Below the pieces are notes generated by a model. That model was given only the letters and a program-made list of their open reading frames with translations. It was not told the DNA's origin and searched no databases. Below, piece after piece: positions 17,960 to 26,047 of a stretch of DNA of 37,892 nt. The position numbers and the translations under genes were made by a program. Position 1 is the first letter of the stretch. Every line of letters begins with the position of its first letter. The DNA is taken from positions 1 through 37,892 of the forward strand of contig JAMOOV010000127.1 in NCBI GenBank assembly GCA_027065125.1, given 5' to 3'. The stretch comes from Campylobacterales bacterium. GTDB lineage: Bacteria; Campylobacterota; Campylobacteria; Campylobacterales; JALSKU01.

Positions 17960-19299
17960 TCGATAAAATAGTCTCCGTCAAAACTCACAAGAGAGTAATT
18001 TCTGTCGTATCCTATAGCTTCTTTCAAACCCTCTATGCTTAAAAAGGTCAAACTGTCCGCTCCCATATACTCTTTTATCTCTTCTTTTGTCTTATTGGCA
18101 CTCATCAACTCTTTGTAGCTCGGAGTATCTATGCCGTATTTACAAGGGTATTTTATCTCCGGTGCGGCTATCATCATATGTATCTCTTTTGCTCCGGCAT
18201 CTTTTAACATCTTTACTATCTGTTTTGAAGTAGTACCTCTAACCAAAGAGTCATCAAGCACTATAACTCTTTTCCCGTTTATCTTCTCTTTGATAGGAGA
18301 AAGTTTTAATTTAACTTTTAAATCCCTTATCTCCTGAGTTGGCTCTATAAAAGTTCTCCCCACATAGTGATTTCTAACTATCGCCAATTCAAAAGGAATA
18401 TCACTCGCTTTGGAGTAACCAAGGGCTGCAGCTACACCACTATCCGGAACTGGTACTACCATATCAGCCTCTATATGTTTCGCCTCTTGAGCTAAAGCCC
18501 AACCTATCCTGCCTCTAACTTTATAGATACTTTTACCGTCTATCACACTATCCGGTCTTGCAAAATATATATACTCAAAAGCACAAGGTCTATAATCACT
18601 CTCAAAAAGCTGGACAGACTCCATAATTTTCGGATTTTCTTTGTCAAATATAAGCATTTCTCCCGGTCGTATATCTCTTACAAATTTAGCTTTTACAAGA
18701 TCAAATGCACAGGTTTCACTTGCCACTATATATCCACCGCTTTCAAGTTTTCCAAGAGATAGAGGTCTGACACCGTATCTATCTCTTATGACAAACTGTT
18801 TGCTTCTACTTTGTATGATAAAACAGTATGCACCTTTTACCTTTTTTAATGCCTCTACAATCCTATCTCTTAAATGTTCTTTTTGGCTCCTCGCTATAAG
18901 ATGTACTACATTTTCCGTATCCATTGAGGTTGCAAATATAGCCCCCTCGTTTATCAACTCTTTTCTAACTTCGTTTTTGTTGATCAGATTACCGTTATGA
19001 ACGATAGATATCTCTCCAAGCTTATATCTTGCAAAAATAGGCTGTGCATCAAGTATAGAGTCTTGTCCTGCCGTTGAGTATCTATTGTGTCCTATTGCCT
19101 GAGTTCCTTTGAGAATTTTAAATGAATCATTATCAAAAACTTCCGTTACAAGACCTCTGCCTTTTATCGTTTTTATATGACTATCATCACTGACACTTAT
19201 ACCGGTAGCCTCTTGACCTCTATGTTGCATAGCAAAAAGAGCATAATATGCTATCTTTGATGCATTTTCATCTCCAAAAACTCCAACTATTGCACACAT
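17956..19299 (-). CDS. purF: Amidophosphoribosyltransferase PurF
   Basis: PurF makes 5-phosphoribosylamine from PRPP and glutamine, the first step of purine synthesis. Cys2 (MCAIVGVFG) is the glutaminase nucleophile, directly exposed after Met removal, with no propeptide. The glutaminase domain includes MQHRGQEATGIS and GHNRYSTAG. The PRPP site VIVLDDSLVRGTT lies in the C-terminal phosphoribosyltransferase domain. Two cysteines at places used as Fe-S ligands in the B. subtilis type are present (RPCAFEYIYF, KYPCKYGID), but the C-terminal CxxC of that type is missing. Length is 447 residues. RBS GGAG lies 7 bases before ATG. It follows dapB by 18 bases, as in C. jejuni (recalled). Confidence 0.97.
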   Translation of the reverse strand: MCAIVGVFGDENASKIAYYALFAMQHRGQEATGISVSDDSHIKTIKGRGLVTEVFDNDSFKILKGTQAIGHNRYSTAGQDSILDAQPIFARYKLGEISIVHNGNLINKNEVRKELINEGAIFATSMDTENVVHLIARSQKEHLRDRIVEALKKVKGAYCFIIQSRSKQFVIRDRYGVRPLSLGKLESGGYIVASETCAFDLVKAKFVRDIRPGEMLIFDKENPKIMESVQLFESDYRPCAFEYIYFARPDSVIDGKSIYKVRGRIGWALAQEAKHIEADMVVPVPDSGVAAALGYSKASDIPFELAIVRNHYVGRTFIEPTQEIRDLKVKLKLSPIKEKINGKRVIVLDDSLVRGTTSKQIVKMLKDAGAKEIHMMIAAPEIKYPCKYGIDTPSYKELMSANKTKEEIKEYMGADSLTFLSIEGLKEAIGYDRNYSLVSFDGDYFID

Positions 19300-19317
19300 T
19301 TTATAACTCCATTATTA

Positions 19318-20088
19318 TCAAGATAAGCCGAGACAATCGTTAATGCTATATAGCTTCGGCTCCATATTTGCTATCCATTTTGCAGCTCTTATGGCACCTT
19401 TGGCAAAGGTATCTCTACTGGTGGCAGTATGATTTAACTCTATAAATTCTCCATCATTATAAAACCCCACGGTATGCCTTCCGACAATATCGCCACCTCT
19501 AAGAGCCATAATAGCTATCTCATCTTTTTTTCTCTCCCCGATATTTCCGTTTCTTCCGCTCACTCTAACTTCATCAAGCAAAAGTCCTCTTGCATTGGCT
19601 ACACTCTCTCCCAAAGTCAAAGCCGTACCACTTGGGGCATCTTTTTTATATCTATGGTGCATTTCCACTATCTCAATATCAAAATCACTCAATGCTTCCG
19701 ATGCAAGAGCGGCCAATTTATTTAAAACTGCTACACCCAAAGACATATTGGTTGAGTATAGAACCGGAACTTTTTGGCTTAACTCTTTTATGAGGTTGTG
19801 TTGATGCTCATTTAAACCAGTAGTGCCTATGACAAGTGGCTTAGGATTTTGTAAAGCTCTTTCCAAAAGAGTTTGTGTGCCTTTCGGCAAAGTAAAGTCG
19901 ATAACTACATCGGAATTTTCCAAAAGTGTATCCGTGTCGTTTGTTATCAAAACATTTTCCGGCACAGCAAATGTAAACTCTTCTATAGCATGAAGTACCG
20001 ATATCTCCACATCTTTATCATTTTTTAAATTCTCTATAAGAAGTTTTCCAACTCTTCCGGTTGATCCGTGAATTCCAACTTTTACCAT
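19318..20088 (-). CDS. dapB: 4-hydroxy-tetrahydrodipicolinate reductase DapB
   Basis: DapB reduces the product of DapA with NAD(P)H on the way to diaminopimelate and lysine, needed for peptidoglycan. The Rossmann start [16 protein letters not shown] and the catalytic motif [16 protein letters not shown] (His pair and Lys) are clear, as is the IGTTGL segment. The ORF track begins at TTG 20100, inside trxB; ATG 20088 has GGAG six bases before it and lies one base after the trxB stop, giving 256 residues, the usual length. Confidence 0.97.
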   Translation of the reverse strand: MVKVGIHGSTGRVGKLLIENLKNDKDVEISVLHAIEEFTFAVPENVLITNDTDTLLENSDVVIDFTLPKGTQTLLERALQNPKPLVIGTTGLNEHQHNLIKELSQKVPVLYSTNMSLGVAVLNKLAALASEALSDFDIEIVEMHHRYKKDAPSGTALTLGESVANARGLLLDEVRVSGRNGNIGERKKDEIAIMALRGGDIVGRHTVGFYNDGEFIELNHTATSRDTFAKGAIRAAKWIANMEPKLYSINDCLGLS

Positions 20089-20089
20089 T

Positions 20090-21022
20090 CTATTCTCCAA
20101 GATAAGATATTACATTAATCGCTGCAGTAGCACCATCTCCAGCTGCACATACAACTTGCTTTGGAGCTTTTATCCTTATATCTCCGGCAGCAAATAATCC
20201 TTTTACAGAAGTTTTCATAGATAAATCCACAATAACTTCTCCATACTCACTTACATCACAAAGATAACTTCCGTCACTTTGTTTCAAAACTCCATTATTT
20301 ACATTCATTCCGACAAACACAAATATACCGGGTACCTTCAAATCTCTCTCGTCGCCCTCTTTATTAATGGTTAGTACACCTTGCACCCCCATAGTGTCAC
20401 CATAAACTTTTTTAATTTTAGAGTTTAATACCAACTCTATATTTTCACACTTTTTCAATCTTTCAACAGTCGCAGGACTTGCTCTAAAAGCATCTCTTCT
20501 ATGTATTAGATAAACTTTCGAGCATATATGAGAAAGATATATCGCCTCTTCCAAGGCAGTATCTCCACCTCCAAGAACTGCAACTTCTTTATTTTTGTAA
20601 AAAAATCCATCACAGGTAGCACAAGTACTAACACCTCTACCGAGAAACTCATCCTCACCTTCAAAATTGGCTCTTCTTGGAGTGCTTCCGGTACAAATTA
20701 TAACCGCTTTAGCATCCACCTCTTCTCCTCCGGCAAGAGAAATGGCAAATACTTCTTCAGACTTTTTTGATACCCTGGTAACCTCTTTCATCTCATGCTT
20801 TAAGCCAAATCTCATACACTGTTCAGGCCACGGTTCCATAAGCTCCATGCCGGTAACGACATCTTTAATGCCCGGATAATTCTCTATCTCGCTACTTTGT
20901 GTGATTTGACCTCCCGGCATCCCTTTTTCAAACATAACTACATTTTTAAGACCGCCTCTTGTAGCATACAATCCTGCAGTCAAACCGGCAGGACCTCCGC
21001 CGATAATCGCTAAATCTAACAT
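20090..21022 (-). CDS. trxB: Thioredoxin reductase TrxB
   Basis: TrxB is the FAD- and NADPH-dependent enzyme that reduces thioredoxin. It shows the FAD-binding start [20 protein letters not shown], the redox pair in [12 protein letters not shown], the NADPH-binding segment [13 protein letters not shown] and the C-terminal FAD loop LFAAGDIR. The length of 310 residues is normal. The start is ATG 21022, preceded by AAAAAGGGGC. It lies in the unit trxA - unknown gene - trxB - dapB - purF. The usual direct trxA-trxB neighbourhood of Campylobacter is here split by one small gene. Confidence 0.97.
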   Translation of the reverse strand: MLDLAIIGGGPAGLTAGLYATRGGLKNVVMFEKGMPGGQITQSSEIENYPGIKDVVTGMELMEPWPEQCMRFGLKHEMKEVTRVSKKSEEVFAISLAGGEEVDAKAVIICTGSTPRRANFEGEDEFLGRGVSTCATCDGFFYKNKEVAVLGGGDTALEEAIYLSHICSKVYLIHRRDAFRASPATVERLKKCENIELVLNSKIKKVYGDTMGVQGVLTINKEGDERDLKVPGIFVFVGMNVNNGVLKQSDGSYLCDVSEYGEVIVDLSMKTSVKGLFAAGDIRIKAPKQVVCAAGDGATAAINVISYLGE

Positions 21023-21034
21023 TTTTGCCCCTTT

Positions 21035-21484
21035 TTAAATTGTTTCTATCATACTGTCTTGTTTATATCTATACTTTTTTACTTTTTTTATCATAAATAT
21101 CGAAGGAACTCTATAAACATTAAATCTTTGTATAAGAGCCAATATCGTATTGATACCCGTAGTCAAATAGATAACTCTATCACTATTTTTAAACCTTTTT
21201 TGATATATATCCACAGCTAAAATCTTAACTTTGTTTTTAACTCTTTTTAGTATCTTTTGAATATCATTTTTTCTTGAACTATAAATCACAACCACATACT
21301 CTTTATCCATAGGTTTAAAAATATCTTTCTTTTCATAAAAGACCCATTTGTCAAAATTGATAAATTTATATTCCGCAAACCTATAGTTAAAGTAGGCATA
21401 AGCACTTGCTATCATAAGAGCACCGAAAAATGATGCGAAGAGATAATTAAGGGAGAAGATTTTTCTCCCTTTTTTTAAAGCCAT
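21035..21484 (-). CDS. Membrane-anchored protein with degenerate thioredoxin-like fold
   Basis: I do not recognise a named family. The 149 residues start with a basic segment and one transmembrane helix (about 13-33), then a domain laid out like thioredoxin: a strand YVVVIYSS where Trx has its WCGPC strand, a second strand KVKILAVDIY, then a helix and a strand around RFNVYRVPSIFMIKK. The last matches the cis-proline region QYGIRSIPTILFFKD of the adjacent TrxA. No cysteine is present at all, so it cannot be a redox enzyme. The start overlaps the trxA stop by one base (TAATG), which suggests coupled translation. The fold is an inference from pattern only. Confidence 0.7.
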   Translation of the reverse strand: MALKKGRKIFSLNYLFASFFGALMIASAYAYFNYRFAEYKFINFDKWVFYEKKDIFKPMDKEYVVVIYSSRKNDIQKILKRVKNKVKILAVDIYQKRFKNSDRVIYLTTGINTILALIQRFNVYRVPSIFMIKKVKKYRYKQDSMIETI

Positions 21485-21801
21485 TATAAGATTGAGTTTA
21501 GTTTATCCGCAATAACTTGCTTTCCTGCTGCTCCAATCATTTGATCTACAAGTTGTCCATCTTTAAAAAAGAGAATTGTGGGGATAGATCTGATACCATA
21601 CTGAATAGCTATATCTTGCTCTTCATCGGTATTAACTTTACAAATCTTAGCTTTTCCATCAAAATCTTCCGCCAACTCTTCGATAACCGGAGCTATCATT
21701 CTGCAAGGTCCACACCATGGTGCCCAAAAATCAACTAAAGTTACACCCTCTTTTATAGTATCGTTAAAATTAGATGCATTTAATTCTATATATTTTCCCA
21801 T
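21484..21801 (-). CDS. trxA: Thioredoxin TrxA
   Basis: TrxA is a small cytoplasmic dithiol protein that supplies electrons to peroxiredoxins (including Bcp in this window), ribonucleotide reductase and other enzymes. The active site is VDFWAPWCGPCRM near residue 30, and the cis-Pro is in SIPTILFF. The length of 105 residues is standard. The start is ATG 21801 with GGAGATAATAAA upstream. It is the first gene of a five-gene minus-strand unit. Confidence 0.98.
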   Translation of the reverse strand: MGKYIELNASNFNDTIKEGVTLVDFWAPWCGPCRMIAPVIEELAEDFDGKAKICKVNTDEEQDIAIQYGIRSIPTILFFKDGQLVDQMIGAAGKQVIADKLNSIL

Positions 21802-21824
21802 TTTATTATCTCCTATGTTTTTTT

Positions 21825-21839
21825 AAGTGTCTTACACTT
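21825..21839. promoter_or_regulatory. Palindrome in the trxA leader, possible operator
   Basis: AAGTGT-CTT-ACACTT is a perfect 6-bp inverted repeat with a 3-base centre. It lies between the trxA -10 box (21849-21854) and the trxA start, around the predicted transcription start. Such a place suits a repressor site or a small leader hairpin. No known regulator site matches in my view. Confidence 0.35.
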
Positions 21840-21848
21840 TAGGTTGAT

Positions 21849-21854
21849 ATTATA
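21849..21854 (-). promoter_or_regulatory. Probable -10 element of the trxA operon
   Basis: On the minus strand a perfect TATAAT (with GGG before it) lies 48 bases before the trxA ATG, giving a start point near 21842 and a leader of about 40 bases containing the palindrome. Confidence 0.5.
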
Positions 21855-21877
21855 CCCTTTTTTCTTTAAAAGGCAAT

Positions 21878-21883
21878 TATGAT
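21878..21883 (+). promoter_or_regulatory. Possible -10 element of the FliK-like/flhX pair
   Basis: TATGAT lies 30 bases before the ATG of the FliK-like gene, followed by a weak RBS (TTGGGA). Only a single-mismatch -10 supports it. I looked for a flagellar sigma-54 (GG-N10-GC) or sigma-28 site and saw no clear one in this short region. Confidence 0.3.
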
Positions 21884-21912
21884 ATACTTTTAAAAAAATA
21901 ATTGGGATTTTT

Positions 21913-23367
21913 ATGGTCATAAAAGATTTTAATTTCAAAAATGAAAACATAAAAATAGATATTCAAAAAGAGATAAATAGTATATTAAATAAATTAACTA
22001 CATACAATCCAAAACAAAATAATCAAAAACTTTTTACAGATATAAAACATATCCTATCATATATAAAACAAAAAGGTGGGATTAAAACTTTACCAAAATT
22101 TCAAAAATTTGATAATTTAATTAAAACTATAAATACCAAGCTAAATAAATATCCAACCGATAAATTTTTACAAAATATAAAAAATGAAATATCATCTATA
22201 CCCAAAAAAGATAGTAATTTTTTTCAAATAAACAAAGATAATGAGCCAATTAAAAATCTCTTCAAATTAGTGGACTTGACAGAAAATTTAATTGAAGCCA
22301 ATAAAGATAACAAAACTATACAACTTTTAAAAGCTCACAAAGATATTCTTAATAAACTCTTGAGCAATCATATAAATAAAAACGAAATGGCAAAAAAAAC
22401 ATATTTAAATTTAGATATAAAAAATAACAAAGAGTTAAAAGATATTTTATCAAATATAAAAAACTTGATAGAAAACATTAAGCAAAAGATTCCTGCCAAT
22501 GCCAAAGATACTCATAAAATATTGTCTCAAATATCCTCCATAATAAAAAACAACACAAAAGAATCAAATCAGATAAAAGTAGAAAGCTTTGAGCAAATCA
22601 TTAAAAAAACGATAAAAAAATCCCAAGGATTAAAGATATCTTTTTATGGAGAAAAACACAATATAAAACATATAGGAAATATAACAAATAACTTAAATAA
22701 AATAGTCAAACTCATACAAGACAATCCGAAGTTAAAATCATTCAAACAAACAATTCAGAATTTTACAAAATCCATAGAGCAAATCAACTTAAAAGACAAT
22801 ATACAAAACTCTGGCATTTTGTATGAATCAAAAATTGCACACAATATAGACGACAAAAACATTTCAAACAATCCTATTGTAAAACAGGATATCAAAGCTA
22901 CTCTACTCGATCTAAAAAATGATATCCATATATTCAAAGACTCAAAAGCTACATCTCTTATAGACAAAACACTCACACAAATAGAATCTTTTCAAACCAA
23001 TTCGCTTATAAGTTCCACATTTATATCATATGTCCCATTTTTGTGGGAAGGGCTAAAAGAGGGTAGCATGCAGTTTGACAAATTAAAAAAAGAGGATAAT
23101 TTTAGCTGTAAGATAGAGTTATCTCTTGAAAAATATGGTGATTTACATATGTTACTTTTGCTAAATCAAAACAGTATTTCAATTGGTATAGAGGCAAAAA
23201 ATACAGAATTTGAAAAAAAAATAAAAAGCAATATAAAAGAGTTAAAAAAAAGGTTAAATGCCATTTCACTAAAATCAAATATATTTTTTGTAAATAGAAA
23301 AAACGACCCTTTTTTAAACAATTCATATGATAATAAAATAGATATAGGAATGGATCTTAAAATATGA
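21913..23367 (+). CDS. FliK-like protein with C-terminal hook-length-control domain
   Basis: A 484-residue, Lys/Asn/Ile-rich protein with a long, helical, low-complexity N-terminal region (about 1-375). The C-terminal domain (~385-475) resembles the FliK substrate-specificity domain: SCKIELSLEKYGDLHMLLLL, SIGIEAKNTEFEKKI and a helix IKELKKRLNAISL. FliK measures hook length and switches flagellar export by contacting FlhB. The very next gene, in ATGA overlap, encodes an FlhB C-domain homologue, which supports the assignment; B. subtilis YlqG/YlqH and C. jejuni Cj0849c/Cj0848c are comparable pairs (recalled). It is probably not the main FliK, since no other flagellar genes are near. Confidence 0.7.
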   Translation: MVIKDFNFKNENIKIDIQKEINSILNKLTTYNPKQNNQKLFTDIKHILSYIKQKGGIKTLPKFQKFDNLIKTINTKLNKYPTDKFLQNIKNEISSIPKKDSNFFQINKDNEPIKNLFKLVDLTENLIEANKDNKTIQLLKAHKDILNKLLSNHINKNEMAKKTYLNLDIKNNKELKDILSNIKNLIENIKQKIPANAKDTHKILSQISSIIKNNTKESNQIKVESFEQIIKKTIKKSQGLKISFYGEKHNIKHIGNITNNLNKIVKLIQDNPKLKSFKQTIQNFTKSIEQINLKDNIQNSGILYESKIAHNIDDKNISNNPIVKQDIKATLLDLKNDIHIFKDSKATSLIDKTLTQIESFQTNSLISSTFISYVPFLWEGLKEGSMQFDKLKKEDNFSCKIELSLEKYGDLHMLLLLNQNSISIGIEAKNTEFEKKIKSNIKELKKRLNAISLKSNIFFVNRKNDPFLNNSYDNKIDIGMDLKI

Positions 23368-23618
23368 TTAAAGAGAAAAAAGCCGTAGCATTAAAGTATG
23401 ACAACAAAAGAGATAAAGCCCCCAAAGTTATCGCTAAAGGCAAAGGAGAAGTGGCAAAAAATATTGTCAACATCGCAAAAAAAAGAGGTGTTCCTATCAA
23501 AGAAGATAAAGATTTAGTACAAATGCTTAGTCAAATAGAATTAAATAAAGAAATTCCTCCAAAATTGTATAAAGCAGTTGCTGAAATATTTAGTTTTATA
23601 TATAAATTGACCGGTTAA
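23364..23618 (+). CDS. flhX: FlhX: stand-alone FlhB C-terminal-domain homologue
   Basis: The 84 residues match the cytoplasmic FlhB-CC piece that remains after FlhB self-cleavage at NPTH: VALKYDNKRDKAPKVIAKGK aligns with the segment just after the cleavage site, and VPIKEDKDLVQMLSQIELNKEIPPKLYKAVAEI with the rest. The NPTH motif itself is absent, so the protein is made directly in the 'cleaved' form. FlhX can partly replace FlhB-CC in Helicobacter (literature knowledge). It is translationally coupled to the FliK-like gene by an ATGA overlap. Its 3' end faces yraN across 25 AT-rich bases. Confidence 0.88.
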   Translation: MIKEKKAVALKYDNKRDKAPKVIAKGKGEVAKNIVNIAKKRGVPIKEDKDLVQMLSQIELNKEIPPKLYKAVAEIFSFIYKLTG

Positions 23619-23643
23619 AATTATCCTATTTATATGACAATTA

Positions 23644-23973
23644 TTAATAAATAGTTATATTTTCTATCATCTCTATACTGTTTTTCTTAACAATAACAGC
23701 ATCTACACAATAATCCAAATCCATTCTATGTTTCAAAAGATAGTAGTTTATAGTTTTTACAATTTTTTCCACTTTCTTTGGAGTAATTGCATAAACGGGT
23801 TCAAAATTTTTACCACTTTTAACCTCTACAAAATGCAAAATTCTATGTTTCAAAGCGATAATATCAATTTCGCCAAATTTTGAGTAAAAATTTCTTTCAA
23901 CTATACTATAACCATTTTTTTGTAGAAATTTACAAGCTTTATCTTCAGCAACATTTCCAACAATTCTACTCAT
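23644..23973 (-). CDS. yraN: YraN-family (UPF0102) endonuclease-like protein
   Basis: A 109-residue protein with the YraN pattern: GNVAEDKACKFLQKNGYSIVERNF followed by GEIDIIAL and LHFVEVKSG, which together give a PD-(D/E)xK-like nuclease core (Glu, Asp, ExK). The family's function is not settled. It is the last gene of the minus-strand run from rpmE and overlaps the formate dehydrogenase stop by 8 bases. In C. jejuni the homologue lies directly between hom and trxA (recalled); here a formate dehydrogenase and the FliK/FlhX pair separate them. Confidence 0.93.
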   Translation of the reverse strand: MSRIVGNVAEDKACKFLQKNGYSIVERNFYSKFGEIDIIALKHRILHFVEVKSGKNFEPVYAITPKKVEKIVKTINYYLLKHRMDLDYCVDAVIVKKNSIEMIENITIY

Positions 23974-26047
23974 GTACCAACTCTATATCCACTTTTATAG
24001 ACTTAAATAGAGCAGTTTTTGTTAATTCATCACTATCATTTCCAAAAAGATAGTTTATATGACTTTTTGCATGGTGAAAACTACAAAACATAGTACCTTT
24101 TTTAAGTTTTTTAGTAATTTTATATTTTAAAGGGGTACTTCTCCCATATTTTGAAGAAAGTATTACAAATTTTGCATCTTTAAAAAAATCTTTATCTTTT
24201 ATGCTGACATGTAAAATATCCTCTTTGTGTCTTTTTAATAGTGTCGGGGATTTTGCCGTTTGATTTGCATTGTTGTAGTGGGCTATTACTCTGCCGGTAG
24301 TTAGGTAGTATCTACTTTTTCCCTTTCTTAAAAGCTCTTCAACCATGCCTCTTAAGTAATATTTTCTATATGAAAAGTGTGCTTTTTTATCATCGGTTGC
24401 AAATCCATCCATATGCAAGACAGGAGTGCCATTTTTTTGTTTTATCGGCCACTGCAACCCTCTTTGTTTATTGGATGCCAAAAGCTCATAACTCGCATCA
24501 CCAAATCTATCGCTTGTTTTTCTAAATTCATCCCATATCTCTTTTGATGAATTGTAGTGTTTAAAAAAACCAAACTCTTTTGCTATACCATTTAAAACTT
24601 CCCAATCATCAGGAAGATCATTTTCCACCATAGGAGTTGCAAGTTGCACTCTTCTCTCGGCATTTATATATATACCCTCTTTTTCGTAAGCAGATTTTAC
24701 TCCGTATATGATGTCAGCATATTTTGTAATCTCATTATCAAACAGATCCAAAACTACAAGAAATTCCAACTCTTTAAGAGCCTCTTTTATTTTGTTTTGA
24801 TTTGGGTGGATATGGGCTATATCTTCCCCCATATTTATAATCGCTTTTATCTCTTTTTGCTTCATAGCCTCTATAATGTCAGGAGTTTTCTTGCCCTCTC
24901 TCAATGGAATTTTATAGTCTGGCAAGTAATATGGCAAACAGCCCATATCGCAAACCCCCTGCACATTATTCTGCCCTCTAAGGGGTACAAGACCAGCTCC
25001 TTTTTTTCCAATATTCCCGCTCAATATAGCAAGATTGCAAAGAGCTTCTACTGCATAAGAACCATCAAGCTGTTCAGTCACTCCTAAGCCCCACAATATG
25101 ATAGAACTATTTTTGGCATATTCTCTTGCTATATCTTTTATCATGTCACTTAAGTATTCATACCCTTTAATTTTTTTGAAAAAATCAGGATTTGCATACT
25201 CGTCATTTAAAATAGACTCTTTATACTCTTCAAAACCCACTGTTTTAGTAGCTACAAACTCTTTATCATAAAGCTCTTCACTCAATACAACATAACTCAT
25301 CATGTTAAGAACAAGCAAATTACTCTCAAAAGGCAAAGTACAATCATATGTAGCACTTACACTGATATGGGTTTCTCTTACATCAAATACAGCCACTTTT
25401 TTACCATTTTTTAAAGCATTTGTTACTCTTGTGGCGGCTATAGGATGAGCCTCCGTAGTATTTGAACCTATGACAATAATAAAATCCGCTTTTTCTATGT
25501 CATCAAAAGGATTTGTAGCCGCACCTTCGCCTATCACTCTTCTCATACCCTTAAGACTGGGGGCATGACACACTCTTGCACAATTATCTATATGAGGGCT
25601 AAGCAAAACTTCTCTTATAAATTTTTGAAAAAGATATCCACTTTCGCAATTACTTCTTGCCCCACCGATACCCGCTATCACATCACTTCCGTAAAGATCA
25701 GTAACTCTTTGCAATTTCCATGCTGCTATCTTGTATGATAATTCCAGTGAGGGATATATAAACTCATTATCATATGGAATATCTTTTAATAATTCTTCTC
25801 TTATCTCTTTTGAAAAATATAACTCATTTTTATAGATAAAATTTTTTCTTATCTTGACCTTAGGTAGTCTTTCGGGAGAGTAAACAAAGTTCCAACCCGC
25901 TTTTCCTTTTATACAAAGTTTGCCTCTGCTAATAGTTGTATCTTTTTTTGCATAAATTTTTTCGATATGATTATCTTTTACAACAGCGGTTATTTCACAT
26001 CCTACACCGCAGTAGGTACAGATAGAATCTATCTCTTTTGTATTCAA
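23966..26047 (-). CDS. fdhF: Formate dehydrogenase, molybdopterin catalytic subunit, Cys type (FdhF-like)
   Basis: A 693-residue molybdopterin enzyme close in length and motifs to E. coli FdhF. The N-terminal [4Fe-4S] site is ICTYCGVGCEITAV with the fourth Cys in SRGKLCIKGKAGW. The catalytic segment CARVCHAPSLKGM has Cys where E. coli has Sec, followed by the conserved His. VPLRGQNNVQGVCDMG is the typical FdhF pterin/Arg segment. The C-terminal pterin domain includes YYLTTGRVIAHYNN. No signal peptide is seen, so it is cytoplasmic. No electron-transfer subunit or fdhD is adjacent. The start is TTG 26047 in a TTGA overlap with the hom stop. An assimilatory-nitrate-reductase-like relative is possible, but the RGQNNVQG motif favours formate. 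Confidence 0.88.
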   Translation of the reverse strand: MNTKEIDSICTYCGVGCEITAVVKDNHIEKIYAKKDTTISRGKLCIKGKAGWNFVYSPERLPKVKIRKNFIYKNELYFSKEIREELLKDIPYDNEFIYPSLELSYKIAAWKLQRVTDLYGSDVIAGIGGARSNCESGYLFQKFIREVLLSPHIDNCARVCHAPSLKGMRRVIGEGAATNPFDDIEKADFIIVIGSNTTEAHPIAATRVTNALKNGKKVAVFDVRETHISVSATYDCTLPFESNLLVLNMMSYVVLSEELYDKEFVATKTVGFEEYKESILNDEYANPDFFKKIKGYEYLSDMIKDIAREYAKNSSIILWGLGVTEQLDGSYAVEALCNLAILSGNIGKKGAGLVPLRGQNNVQGVCDMGCLPYYLPDYKIPLREGKKTPDIIEAMKQKEIKAIINMGEDIAHIHPNQNKIKEALKELEFLVVLDLFDNEITKYADIIYGVKSAYEKEGIYINAERRVQLATPMVENDLPDDWEVLNGIAKEFGFFKHYNSSKEIWDEFRKTSDRFGDASYELLASNKQRGLQWPIKQKNGTPVLHMDGFATDDKKAHFSYRKYYLRGMVEELLRKGKSRYYLTTGRVIAHYNNANQTAKSPTLLKRHKEDILHVSIKDKDFFKDAKFVILSSKYGRSTPLKYKITKKLKKGTMFCSFHHAKSHINYLFGNDSDELTKTALFKSIKVDIELVHE

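Noticed and set aside
23626-23654. 8-bp inverted repeat CTATTTAT/ATAAATAG between flhX and yraN as terminator
   Set aside because: Only A/T pairs, and in such AT-rich sequence a match of this kind can arise by chance; no U-tract pattern.
24644-25087. 147-codon plus-strand ORF opposite the formate dehydrogenase gene
   Set aside because: Aromatic-rich mirror translation of a conserved gene on the other strand, with no RBS or context.
25550-25590. Selenocysteine site with SECIS in the formate dehydrogenase
   Set aside because: The catalytic codon is a Cys codon (ARVCHAPS), there is no in-frame TGA and none is needed.
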